This document shows positions 24,950-33,756 of a stretch of DNA of 64,000 bases, one piece after another. The stretch is from Luteolibacter yonseiensis. GTDB taxonomy: Bacteria; Verrucomicrobiota; Verrucomicrobiia; Verrucomicrobiales; Akkermansiaceae. A model generated the notes under the pieces. It did no database searches and was not told where the DNA came from. It saw only the letters and a program-made list of their open reading frames with translations. The stretch is taken from NCBI RefSeq assembly GCF_016595465.1, contig NZ_JAENIK010000004.1:186001-250000 (forward strand). The letters run 5' to 3'. The position numbers were made by a program, and so were the translations under genes. Numbering within the stretch: the first letter of the stretch is position 1; every line of letters begins with the position of its first letter.

Positions 24950-25609
24950 ATGAATCCAAGCCCGCGTTTTTCGTTCCTCACCCTTGTCTCGGCGCTCGCA
25001 TTTCCGACCGCCTCCACCTTCGCCGAAGTACCGGCCGCGAAGACCCCTCTTTTCAACGGCAAGGACACCTCCGGCTGGGTCTCCCACCTGAAAGGTGACG
25101 CGCCCGCGGACCAGACATGGTCGGTCAAGGACGGGCTGCTCGTCTGCACCGGCTCCCCCGCCGGATTCCTCCGGACCGAGAAAAGCTACGAGCAATACAA
25201 GTTCACCGTGGAGTGGCGTTTCACGAAACCCGGCAACACGGGTGTCGTCGTCCACATGACTCCGCCGGACGCTGTCTGGCCGAAGAGCATCGAGTGCCAG
25301 GGCATGAACAAAAGCCAGGGTGATTTCTACCTCTGGTCCGGCGCCACCGCGAACAACACCACGCCGCTCACCGGCAAGAATGGCGAGATCCGGGGTTACC
25401 GCATCGGACGCGCCGGAGAGGACGCGGAAAAACCCGCCGGCGAGTGGAACACCTTCACCGTGATCTGCGACAAGGACGCGGTGACCATCCTCGTCAACGA
25501 CAAGGAAGTGAACAAGCTCACCGGCGCGAACATTTCATCCGGCTTCATCGGCCTGCAATCGGAAGGTGGCGCGTTCGAGGTGAAGCAGGCTGTCATCGAG
25601 CCGTTGTGA
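24950..25609 (+). CDS. DUF1080 (3-keto-disaccharide hydrolase) exported protein
   Basis: 219 residues. Signal peptide (about 1-25, ending near FAEVPA), then one DUF1080 concanavalin-like beta-sandwich: LFNGKDTSGWVSH, YKFTVEWRFTKPGNTGVVVHM, then SIECQGMNKSQGDFY and EWNTFTVICDKDAVTILVNDKEVN near the end. Some DUF1080 members hydrolyse 3-keto-disaccharides; the family is hugely expanded in Verrucomicrobia and Planctomycetes. The stop is only 4 bp from the convergent RapA-like gene, leaving no room for a terminator. Confidence 0.9.
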   Translation: MNPSPRFSFLTLVSALAFPTASTFAEVPAAKTPLFNGKDTSGWVSHLKGDAPADQTWSVKDGLLVCTGSPAGFLRTEKSYEQYKFTVEWRFTKPGNTGVVVHMTPPDAVWPKSIECQGMNKSQGDFYLWSGATANNTTPLTGKNGEIRGYRIGRAGEDAEKPAGEWNTFTVICDKDAVTILVNDKEVNKLTGANISSGFIGLQSEGGAFEVKQAVIEPL

Positions 25610-25613
25610 AGCC

Positions 25614-28349
25614 TCAGGCGGGAGGAGACTTCCAGATCAACCGCACCGCGTCCAGACGGACGCGGGCGTTCCCGATCACGTCCGCCAGTTCGGCTTCCCT
25701 CGCTTCCAATGCGGCGATTTCCTCCGGGCGGATGTGATCATTCACTTCCGCCAGATCACGGAGACGGGCGATCTCCGCAGCCATTTCCGACCGCATGCCC
25801 AGAAGGGCCTCGGCGACGATGGCATGGCTTTTCGTGGTCCCCAGATCACGCGCATGATCCAGCATGGCCGGAAGGAAGTGCCGTTTCACCTTGTCATTCC
25901 TCAGCAGGGCGGCGGCATCGCCTTTGCGGAGTGGCGGTTTTCCGAATGCCGGGTTGTCCGAGTGATCCGTGCCCTTGTGATCCACCATCACACGGAGAGG
26001 GGTCTGCGGAAGGAACCGCTCCACATGGAGGCGCGCCGGGGCCACGCACTCGACGACGAGCCACGCTTCCAACAGGATGATCTTTTCTCCCACGGAATCC
26101 CACACGCCGAAGCTGGCATTCCCGGCCTCCGATCCCAGCATGAGGTCCAGCGCGCCACGGACCATCGGGTGATCCCAGGTGAGGAACGCCTCCTGCTCAC
26201 GCTCCAGCGCGCGTTGGCGGTCCAACGTCACGCTCAGCCCCTCGGCCGGCAGCGCGGGGAAGGCGTCGGACTTCAGATTGCCCGGCAGCAGGAAATAACG
26301 GCGTCTGCCCAGTTCCTCGATGTGCAGTCCCGAATGCTCGAACAACCGCATCAGGAAATCCTCGAAATCCTCGTCCTCGTCCCACCCGCGGATCTTCTCC
26401 ACCAGCCACGCGGATCTGGCGGGGCGATGTGAACTCCGCTCCAGCAGACGATCCTGCCCGCGCGCGAGGCGTTCGGAAATCCGTTTCCGGCAATCAAGCG
26501 TCCTGCGGATCAGTTCGTCGATCCCCTCACGCTCGCCGATGGCTTCTTCCAAATCAAAACGCAATTCACTCTGGATTTCCGCCGCACCGGGCGGGCTCGC
26601 GCGGAAAGCATCCAGACCTTCCTCCAGCCAACGCATGCGGATTTCCTCATCCGTGCCGGGCAGGCAAGGCACGTGCACCTGGATCGTGCCTTTCTGGCCA
26701 ATGCGGTCGAGCCTCCCGATCCGCTGCTCCAACAAATCCACGTCCTCCGGCAGGTCGTATAAAACAAGATGTCGCGCGAACTGGAAGTTCCGTCCCTCGC
26801 TGCCGATCTCGGAACAGACGAGAACGCGGGCACCTTCCTCCTCGGCGAAAAACGCGGCGTTCCGGTCGCGCTGGAGCAGCGTGAGGTCCTCGTGGAAAAG
26901 CACGCCTTTCACCCCCGTGGCGGAGGTGATTTCCTCCAGCACCTCTTCCGCCAGTTCGCGGGTCCGGGTGATGACGAGGATTTTTTCCTCCGCGAGCGTG
27001 CCTAACAATCCGGCCAGCCATTTCAACTTGTCCTCCACCCGCGCGATGCGTGGCTCGCGCGTCGGGAAGCCACCGAGCTTGGCACGGGTGTTGCGGAACA
27101 TCACCCGACCGACACCGAAACCATCCAGCAGGTCCGAAATCAAACGCTCGCGCGCCCCCGGTTTCCCGTCCGTATATTCCGCCACCCGTTGTTCCAGCCG
27201 TGGCCTGCCGGAAACAAGATCCCGCAAGCGGGAGGCCGGCACCCCGGTCTCTTCCGTCGTGGAGAGCGATTCCACCACCTCCGCAACTTCCTCATAGTGC
27301 AGCGTTTCACGCCGATACTGTTCAAGATCGGTGTAGCGGTCCGGATCCAACAACTTCAATCGGGCGAAGTGTCCCTCCGGCCCCAGTTGTTGAGGTGTGG
27401 CTGTCAGCAGCAGCAGGCTCTCCGTGGTCTCCGCCAGACCGCGCACCACCTCATACGCCGGCCCGGCGGCCTCGGGTGTCCATTCCAAATGATGCGCCTC
27501 ATCGACGACCAGCACATCCCACCCGGCTTCGATCGCCTGCGCCGCACGCTGTTCGTTCCCCGACAGAAAATCCACCGCGGCCAGCACCCATTGGCTGTCG
27601 AGGAAGGGATTGCATTCCGGGTCCCCATACTCGATCGCCTCGCAGCGCGCCTCGTCAAACAGACTGAAGGAAAGCTGGAAACGCCTCAACAACTCGACGA
27701 ACCATTGGTGGACCAGAGGCTCCGGGACAAGGACCAGCACCCGCTCGGCCCGCCCTGTCAGAATCAGCCGGTGCAGGATCAGACACGCCTCGATGGTTTT
27801 TCCCAACCCCACCTGATCGGCCAGCAGTACACGGGGTTTCGGACGGTTCGCCACCTCATCCGCGATGAACAACTGGTGGGGAATCAGGTCCATGCGGGCA
27901 CCCGCAAGGCCACGCACGGGCGAGCGGCGCATGTCAGCCCGGCGGCGGAGCGCCTCGCCCCGCAGGTCGAAGTCCGCGGGTTCATCGAGCTTGCCGCCGA
28001 AAAGTCGGTCCTGCGGTTTGCTGAAACTGATGGAGTCGGATAAATCCGATTCGCTGATTTCTGAGGAAGCCGTCTCGTAGATGATCAATCCGCCCTGCTC
28101 GCGGACGCCGGTGATCTCCACCTCCCCGCCGGAGCGGATCCTGACCTTGTCCCGGGCGGAAAACCGGACGCGCCGCAGCGGCGCGGTATCGGTGGCATAG
28201 ATACGGGTCTCGCCCGCCGCCGGAAACCGGATTTCCACGCGCCCGTCGCCACTCCCGCGGATGATGCCGAGGCCCAGTTCGGGCTCGCCATCGCTGACCC
28301 AGCGCTGCCCTCGCGTCCATGCGTTCCGACTTTTTCCGATCTCCTCCAT
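25614..28349 (-). CDS. rapA: RapA-like SNF2-family ATPase (RNA polymerase recycling)
   Basis: 911 residues. The N-terminus has a Tudor-like stretch typical of RapA (WVSDGEPELGLGIIRG and FPAAGETRIYATDTAPLRRVRF). The SNF2 core follows: Walker A LLADQVGLGKTIEACLIL, Walker B VVDEAHHLEW, motif III LLLTATPQQLG, and the helicase C motifs VLVCSEIGSEGRNFQF and LLEQRIGRLDRIGQ. The C-terminal third matches the RapA-specific region in length (E. coli RapA is 968). In E. coli RapA binds core RNA polymerase and aids recycling of stalled transcription. This gene is divergent from the pilT paralogue across about 150 bp. Confidence 0.88.
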   Translation of the reverse strand: MEEIGKSRNAWTRGQRWVSDGEPELGLGIIRGSGDGRVEIRFPAAGETRIYATDTAPLRRVRFSARDKVRIRSGGEVEITGVREQGGLIIYETASSEISESDLSDSISFSKPQDRLFGGKLDEPADFDLRGEALRRRADMRRSPVRGLAGARMDLIPHQLFIADEVANRPKPRVLLADQVGLGKTIEACLILHRLILTGRAERVLVLVPEPLVHQWFVELLRRFQLSFSLFDEARCEAIEYGDPECNPFLDSQWVLAAVDFLSGNEQRAAQAIEAGWDVLVVDEAHHLEWTPEAAGPAYEVVRGLAETTESLLLLTATPQQLGPEGHFARLKLLDPDRYTDLEQYRRETLHYEEVAEVVESLSTTEETGVPASRLRDLVSGRPRLEQRVAEYTDGKPGARERLISDLLDGFGVGRVMFRNTRAKLGGFPTREPRIARVEDKLKWLAGLLGTLAEEKILVITRTRELAEEVLEEITSATGVKGVLFHEDLTLLQRDRNAAFFAEEEGARVLVCSEIGSEGRNFQFARHLVLYDLPEDVDLLEQRIGRLDRIGQKGTIQVHVPCLPGTDEEIRMRWLEEGLDAFRASPPGAAEIQSELRFDLEEAIGEREGIDELIRRTLDCRKRISERLARGQDRLLERSSHRPARSAWLVEKIRGWDEDEDFEDFLMRLFEHSGLHIEELGRRRYFLLPGNLKSDAFPALPAEGLSVTLDRQRALEREQEAFLTWDHPMVRGALDLMLGSEAGNASFGVWDSVGEKIILLEAWLVVECVAPARLHVERFLPQTPLRVMVDHKGTDHSDNPAFGKPPLRKGDAAALLRNDKVKRHFLPAMLDHARDLGTTKSHAIVAEALLGMRSEMAAEIARLRDLAEVNDHIRPEEIAALEAREAELADVIGNARVRLDAVRLIWKSPPA

Positions 28350-28500
28350 CTTGCCACAACGAACGGGTTTTATCGGGAAAAGGGAAGTGCAAAGGCGGAA
28401 CTTGCAACGAACGGCGCCACCGCCTGGAAAGACTTACAAACCAAACCCGGGACCGGTGGTTTTTCATACGGTGGTGTGGTGACCCACCGAACGAAATACC

Positions 28501-29955
28501 ATGGCGATCATTGACACATTCTTGAATCTGATGGTGGAAAGACGGGCGGAAAGGCTGGTGCTTGTTTCGGATCGAACCCCTTTCCTGTTGATGAACGGAC
28601 AGTCGATCGAGCTTTCCATGCCCCCGCTGCGCGAGGACACGCTGCGACGCATTTCCCAAGAAATGATGGGCGAACAGGGAGGCAACGAGGGAAAATTCCG
28701 GGCCGCGAACCTGGCGGAATTCGGTTACCGGATCCAACCGGGAGGTCCGGAATGGAGGATCGATGTCCATACGCTGGGCGATGTGCCGAAGGCGGACCAG
28801 CCGGTCGAAGACCCCCTGACCCAAAAGGTGGCGGACTTCGTCCAGCCATCACCCAAAGAAGCAGCCATGCCGGAGGAAACCAACCCTTCGCCGGGCAGGC
28901 CGGACCCGGAACTGATCTCCATTCTCCACCAAGCTCTCTCGCAGAACGCCTCGGATCTGTTTCTTTCCTCCGGCAAACCGCCGCGCATCCGCCAGCATGG
29001 CGTCATCCGTCCTCTCGATTCGCCGGCACCGGGCCTCCGGCAGATTCTGGCGATGATTCCAGACGAAGAAGCCCGCCGGGAACTCGAGCGGTCCGGCAGT
29101 GTCGATTTCGCCGTCCGCTGGGAGATGCCGGACGGCCCCCGCCGCATCCGCATCAACGTTTTCCGGCATCTGGACGGTGTGGCCGCCGCGCTGCGCCCCA
29201 TCCGCAGGCGGGTGCCACAGATCTCGGAGCTTTCCCTACCGGGTGATTTCCAGCAGCTCGCAACGTTTCCAAACGGCCTCGTGCTGGTGACGGGTGTCGC
29301 GGGGGCGGGGAAATCGACCACCCTGGCGGCGTTGGTCGACCACCTCAACCGCACCCGGCCGAGACACGTCATCACGATCGAGGATCCCATCGAATACGAG
29401 CATCAGGAAATCCAGTGCATGATCCACCAGCGGCAGGTGGGCGGAAATGTGGAGAGTTTCGCAGCCGGTCTGCGGGCGGCGCTGCGGGAAAGCCCGGATG
29501 TGATCCTGCTCGGTGAAATGAGGGATCATGAAACGATTTCCGCCGCTCTCACCGCGGCGGAGACCGGGCATCTCGTTCTTTCCACGCTCCACGCCGGAAG
29601 CGCATCGACAGCGGTGAACCGCATCGTCGATGTGTTTCCCGGCCACCAGCAGACCCATATCCGTTCGCAACTGGCACTGTCCCTGCGCGCCGTGGTATCC
29701 CAGCGGCTCATTCCCTCCCGCACCGGAGGATTGGTCCCGGCGGTGGAAAAGCTGATGGTCACCCCCGCCGTGGCCAACGGGATCCGGGAAGGTCAGGACC
29801 ATTTCATGCGCAACGCGATGCTGACCGGAGGCGAGGAGGGAATGGTCACGCTGGAGCGATCTCTCGCGACCCTGGTGCGGGACCGGCTGATTGATCGGGA
29901 AACCGCCATCCGCACGGCGGTTGATCCGAAGCTGCTGGCGCACTTGTTGGAATAA
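28501..29955 (+). CDS. PilT-like twitching-motility ATPase with duplicated N-terminal domain
   Basis: 484 residues, longer than typical PilT (about 345-375). From about residue 140 on it is a PilT: N-domain ISILHQALSQNASDLFLSSGKPP, Walker A GVAGAGKSTTLAAL (about 265), Asp box VITIEDPIEYEH, Walker B VILLGEMRD and His box HLVLSTLHAGSA, with a C-terminal AVEKLMVTPAVANGIREG segment. The first 105 residues (FLNLMVERRAERLVLVSDRT...LLMNGQSIEL) look like a diverged copy of the same N-domain. PilT hydrolyses ATP to retract type IV pili. No other pil genes are adjacent, so it may serve a distant apparatus. Confidence 0.85.
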   Translation: MAIIDTFLNLMVERRAERLVLVSDRTPFLLMNGQSIELSMPPLREDTLRRISQEMMGEQGGNEGKFRAANLAEFGYRIQPGGPEWRIDVHTLGDVPKADQPVEDPLTQKVADFVQPSPKEAAMPEETNPSPGRPDPELISILHQALSQNASDLFLSSGKPPRIRQHGVIRPLDSPAPGLRQILAMIPDEEARRELERSGSVDFAVRWEMPDGPRRIRINVFRHLDGVAAALRPIRRRVPQISELSLPGDFQQLATFPNGLVLVTGVAGAGKSTTLAALVDHLNRTRPRHVITIEDPIEYEHQEIQCMIHQRQVGGNVESFAAGLRAALRESPDVILLGEMRDHETISAALTAAETGHLVLSTLHAGSASTAVNRIVDVFPGHQQTHIRSQLALSLRAVVSQRLIPSRTGGLVPAVEKLMVTPAVANGIREGQDHFMRNAMLTGGEEGMVTLERSLATLVRDRLIDRETAIRTAVDPKLLAHLLE

Positions 29956-30004
29956 CCATTCCTTTTCCTGTCCGATTTCCCGGCGGGCGGCTACTCATGA
30001 TAAA

Positions 30005-31381
30005 GTGAAAGCCCGAACCGACTCCCAATTGCTGCACGACTACTCCGAACGCCGCTCGGAAGCGGCTTTCGCCGAGCTGGTGAGACGCCACATCGATCTC
30101 GTGCATTCCGTGGCACGCCGGTTGGTGAATGATCCGCATCGTGCGCAGGATGTCTCGCAAGGCGTTTTCGTCGCCTTGTCGAAAGACGCGGCACGCCTGA
30201 TGGATCACCCCACCTTGTCGGGCTGGCTGCATCGGACGACGCGGAACATCGCCTCCCAGACCGTCCGCACGGAGGTGAGGCGGAGCAATCGTGAACATCA
30301 GGCCGCCACCATGAACACCTCTTCCGAATCCGAAGCCTCGTGGGAAGCGATCTCTCCTTATCTGGACGCCGCACTGGATGAGCTGAACGCTTCAGACCGC
30401 GACGCCGTTCTGCTGCGTTATTTTGAAAACAAGCCCGCACAGGAAATGGCGGCGATCCTTGGCACCAGCCCGGAAGCTGCCCAGAAACGGGTGAACCGCG
30501 CTGTCGGACGACTGCGGGAAAATCTCGCCAAACGCGGGATCACCGCCGGAACCGCAGGACTGGCGGGGGTTATCTCCGCCAATGCGGTGCAAGTCGCGCC
30601 GGCGGGCTCGGCGGCGGGCTGCACCATGGCGGCGCTCGGCGGAACTTCCGCCACCGTCATCACCCGGGTTCTTACCATGACAAACCTGAGAAAATGCCTG
30701 ATTCCCGGGACCATCGCGGCCATCACCGGAACGGTGATTTATTTGGCGGCCGGTTCTGCAAACCCACCAGGGAATGAGGGCGCATCCCCGACCGCTCCTC
30801 CCGCCGGAAAAACAAAAATCGCGAGATCCGGTTCCGGAAATTCGCTGATTGAGGAAAGAAAACGCGTGAGGGCGGAAAAACCACCGGCCGAACGGGAGGA
30901 TATCGCGAAGATTCCCTGGCCGGAAGTGGTGATGAATTTTCCTCCCGTCGCCGCGGATCCTGCCGAAGATGACGTCCGGTTAGCCTTCGATCTCTATCAG
31001 ATCATCCGTCGGCAGCCCGCGGAATTGTCCCGGCTGGGCGGCTCCGGCGGACGGATGATCGAGATCGAAGTGCGGGAGGTCACCAGCTCCTGGTCCTCGA
31101 CTGTCACCCTGCAAAGCGTGGGAGGAAGGATCCTTGCGGATCATGATGGAAAACCCCAGATCGAAAACTGGGGGCGCGGCGGCGGCGGTCATTGGAGTCG
31201 TCAGCTCTATCGATACGTGGCAGGCGAGTATAAGCTCGTGCGCATTGACAAGTTTCTGGAATGGATTGAACCCGGCATTGAAAACAATCCGGTCACCGAA
31301 CCGCCCTTCCTACCCCATGGAGAAGGCGACGATAGGGGCAAGGTGCTCCATTTTGTCGAAACACGGATACCGAAGCCATGA
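30005..31381 (+). CDS. ECF sigma factor with transmembrane anchor and C-terminal extension
   Basis: 458 residues if GTG at 30005 is used; that start leaves the usual ECF beginning (TDSQLLHDYSERRSEAAFAELV). Sigma region 2 is at about 20-88 (AQDVSQGVFVAL) and region 4 at about 117-172 (helix-turn-helix around AQEMAAILGTSPEAAQKRVNRAVGRL). A low-complexity linker follows, then a single membrane segment at about 231-250 (LIPGTIAAITGTVIYLAAG) and a 200-residue extracytoplasmic part that I do not recognise. Verrucomicrobial and planctomycetal ECF groups with such tails exist; the tail may sense a signal directly, with no separate anti-sigma. It lies 49 bp after the pilT paralogue. Confidence 0.82.
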   Translation: MKARTDSQLLHDYSERRSEAAFAELVRRHIDLVHSVARRLVNDPHRAQDVSQGVFVALSKDAARLMDHPTLSGWLHRTTRNIASQTVRTEVRRSNREHQAATMNTSSESEASWEAISPYLDAALDELNASDRDAVLLRYFENKPAQEMAAILGTSPEAAQKRVNRAVGRLRENLAKRGITAGTAGLAGVISANAVQVAPAGSAAGCTMAALGGTSATVITRVLTMTNLRKCLIPGTIAAITGTVIYLAAGSANPPGNEGASPTAPPAGKTKIARSGSGNSLIEERKRVRAEKPPAEREDIAKIPWPEVVMNFPPVAADPAEDDVRLAFDLYQIIRRQPAELSRLGGSGGRMIEIEVREVTSSWSSTVTLQSVGGRILADHDGKPQIENWGRGGGGHWSRQLYRYVAGEYKLVRIDKFLEWIEPGIENNPVTEPPFLPHGEGDDRGKVLHFVETRIPKP

Positions 31382-31423
31382 AGGCGCCGAACGGCGCCCA
31401 TGACTTCCAAACGGCCGCTGCCT

Positions 31424-32827
31424 TCAGCGCGCCGCCACGAGGTCGTATCCGCGCCAGTCACCGATGGTGATGTCCGCGAATTCGCCGACGGGGATGCTTT
31501 CGTCCACCATCACGGAGCCGTCGATTTCCGGGGCGTCCCACTGGGTGCGGCCGACGCCGGGTTGTTCGACGAGGACGCGGACGGCCTTGCCGACCTGCGC
31601 CTGGTTCGTCTCGCCGGCGATCTTCTGAAGCTCGGCCATGGCGCGGGACCAGCGGCTCTTGCGGGTGGCGTGGTGGATGTGGCCGTCGAATTTCTCGGCG
31701 CGGGTGCCTTCTTCCTTGGAGTAGGAGAACACGCCCGCACGTTCGAAGCGGAACTCGCGGATGAATTCCAGCAGTTCCTGGAAGTCCTCCTCGGTCTCAC
31801 CGGGGAAGCCGACGATGAAGGTGGTGCGGATGCCGAGACCGGGAATCCCGGCGCGCATGCGGCGCAGCAGGTCGCGGATGTAGTCACCGGTGGTCACGCG
31901 CTTCATGGCGGTGAGCATGCGGTCGGAAATGTGCTGGAGCGGGATGTCCACATACTTCGCCACCTTGTCGCACTCGGCGATGGTCTGGATGAGTTCGTCC
32001 GACCAATGCGCCGGGTGGGTGTAGAGAAGACGGACCCAGAAGTCTCCCTCGATCTTGTTGATCTCGCGGAGCAGGGTGGCGAGCGATTCGCCCCGGGTGG
32101 AATCGACGGGGGAGCTCGGCGTCGGGCGCTTGCCCTCCCACTGGTCCATGCCGAAGTAGGTGGTGTCCTGGGAAATGAGGTTGATTTCCTTCACGCCGGA
32201 TTTCACCAGCGCCTCGACTTCCTTCACCACGGACTCCTGGGTGCGCGAGCGGTGCTGGCCACGGATCTTCGGGATGATGCAGAAGGTGCAGGTGTGGTTG
32301 CAGCCCTCGGCGATCTTCACGTAGGCGAAATGGTCCGGAGTGAGACGCATGCGCGGCGTCGAATAGTCCGGCACATACTGGGGCTTGAGGGTGACGAAGT
32401 CGCGCGGATCCTCGGTGGCGGAGGGACCTTCGGTCTTCTGGACCTCGGCGTCGTTTTTCTTACCGAGGAGATTCTCGATGATCGGCGCGACCTTGGTGAT
32501 CTGGTCGAGGCCGATGAACGCATCCACCTCGGGCATGATGCCTGGCAGGTCCTTGGCGAACCGCTGGGACAGGCAACCGGCGACGATGATTTTCTGGCGG
32601 GCGCGGTCCGGATCTTCCGAGCGGTCCTTCACCGCGCCAAAAATGGTGTCGATGGACTCCTGCTTGGCCATGTCGATGAACGAGCAGGTGTTGACGATGA
32701 TCACATCCGCCAGTTCGGCATCCGGAGTGAGCGACATGCCTGCCTGCGCGAGGTGGCCGATCATGACTTCCGAGTCGATGAGGTTTTTCGCGCAGCCGAG
32801 TGAGATGAGACCTACGGTGGTGGACAT
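31424..32827 (-). CDS. rimO: Ribosomal protein S12 methylthiotransferase RimO
   Basis: 467 residues, radical-SAM methylthiotransferase. The N-terminal UPF0004 domain starts with ISLGCAKNLIDSEVM, diagnostic for RimO rather than MiaB, and supplies the three cysteines of the auxiliary [4Fe-4S] cluster. The radical-SAM core has the CxxxCxxC motif at CNHTCTFCIIPKIRG, and a TRAM domain follows at the C-terminus (VRVLVEQPGVGRTQW and following). RimO methylthiolates Asp88 of S12 (E. coli numbering). The plus strand shows an equally long open frame across this gene; it has no homology and is a composition artefact. Confidence 0.95.
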   Translation of the reverse strand: MSTTVGLISLGCAKNLIDSEVMIGHLAQAGMSLTPDAELADVIIVNTCSFIDMAKQESIDTIFGAVKDRSEDPDRARQKIIVAGCLSQRFAKDLPGIMPEVDAFIGLDQITKVAPIIENLLGKKNDAEVQKTEGPSATEDPRDFVTLKPQYVPDYSTPRMRLTPDHFAYVKIAEGCNHTCTFCIIPKIRGQHRSRTQESVVKEVEALVKSGVKEINLISQDTTYFGMDQWEGKRPTPSSPVDSTRGESLATLLREINKIEGDFWVRLLYTHPAHWSDELIQTIAECDKVAKYVDIPLQHISDRMLTAMKRVTTGDYIRDLLRRMRAGIPGLGIRTTFIVGFPGETEEDFQELLEFIREFRFERAGVFSYSKEEGTRAEKFDGHIHHATRKSRWSRAMAELQKIAGETNQAQVGKAVRVLVEQPGVGRTQWDAPEIDGSVMVDESIPVGEFADITIGDWRGYDLVAAR

Positions 32828-33021
32828 GGTGGGGAAAACGTTGGGAGTGACTGGTTACAGGGTATTCCGCCGGGGATTTGCAACCAAATAACTCTTTATT
32901 GGAAATCCGGCCCGGGCTGGCGGGAAAGGCCACCCGGGCAAATCTCCCGAAGGAAACCGTCGCAACCGACGTGTATGACAGGGATTCCGACGGGGCGATC
33001 CGCCGGCCATCTCTGACGAAT

Positions 33022-33756
33022 TCAGTATGGCGGAGGCAGGATCAGTTCGTCGCCCAACTGGGGTTTGACCGTGCCGAAGCTGGCCATCGGGTTGGCGATG
33101 CCGCCGTCGGGAGTGACGTCCGAAACCTTGAGCTGGCCGAGGATGCCGGTCTTGCGGCGGATGGCGAGGATGGTGCCGACCTGGACTTGTTCCGGCATTT
33201 CGATGGAAAAGGTGACGAAACCTCCGGTGGCGGGATCTTCGATGTATTCGGCGACCTTCCCGATGAGAAGGGCCTCGGAAATCATCCGGGCGCGGCGGAG
33301 TTCCACATCCGTGCTTTCGAGTTTTTTCTGGTCGGCGAGAAGCTCCTCCTGGTCATCGACGAGCTTGTCACGTTCCGCTTTTTCCTTTTCGAGTTCGAGC
33401 AACGCCTGCTTGCCCTTCTCCATCTGGGCTTTCATCAGCTCGATTTCCGCGGCATTGGATGATGGGGTGGCGGCCTGCCCTTGGAGCTGCTGCATCTGCT
33501 TCTCCAGCGCGAGCTTGTCCTGCTCGGCGCGGAGTTCCTTGATCTGGTTCTCCAGACGGGCGAGTTCGTCCGCCGGGGTGTTTTTGACGCCATTGGTCAT
33601 CCCCTGCCACGAGACGGCAAGTGCCCCGAGAAGGAGCGCGATGGTTGCGCCAAGGAGTAATTTCATCGTGTCCATGGGCGGACGTTGGCTGGCCGGCGGG
33701 CGGATGTCAACGTGTTGAGAGGCCGGGTTTGATTCCATGTCGGGCGTCGTGTTCAT
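33022..33756 (-). CDS. Membrane-anchored coiled-coil protein of unknown function
   Basis: 244 residues; the ATG at 33756 overlaps the stop of the preceding gene (ATGA). One membrane segment (MKLLLGATIALLLGALAVSW, about residues 31-50) precedes a long coiled coil (about 62-165, rich in E, K, L and Q). A beta-rich tail at about 170-244 (VGTILAIRRKTGILGQLKVSDVTPDGGIANPM) resembles small barrel domains. A later start, MDTMKLL at 33675, is possible. It is oriented N-in, with the coiled coil outside. Co-expression with the helical-repeat protein upstream points to a shared envelope role. Confidence 0.7.
   Translation of the reverse strand: MNTTPDMESNPASQHVDIRPPASQRPPMDTMKLLLGATIALLLGALAVSWQGMTNGVKNTPADELARLENQIKELRAEQDKLALEKQMQQLQGQAATPSSNAAEIELMKAQMEKGKQALLELEKEKAERDKLVDDQEELLADQKKLESTDVELRRARMISEALLIGKVAEYIEDPATGGFVTFSIEMPEQVQVGTILAIRRKTGILGQLKVSDVTPDGGIANPMASFGTVKPQLGDELILPPPY

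Noticed and set aside
31383..31398. Short palindrome GGCGCC GAAC GGCGCC between convergent sigma-factor and rimO genes
   Set aside because: Only 6 bp arms and no T-tract; likely chance in GC-rich DNA.
31400..32803. 467-residue open frame on the plus strand, matching the length of rimO on the other strand
   Set aside because: RimO has full family motifs on the minus strand; the plus-strand frame reads as low-complexity Asp/Gly/Leu-rich sequence without homology, as expected from the GC-rich codon bias.
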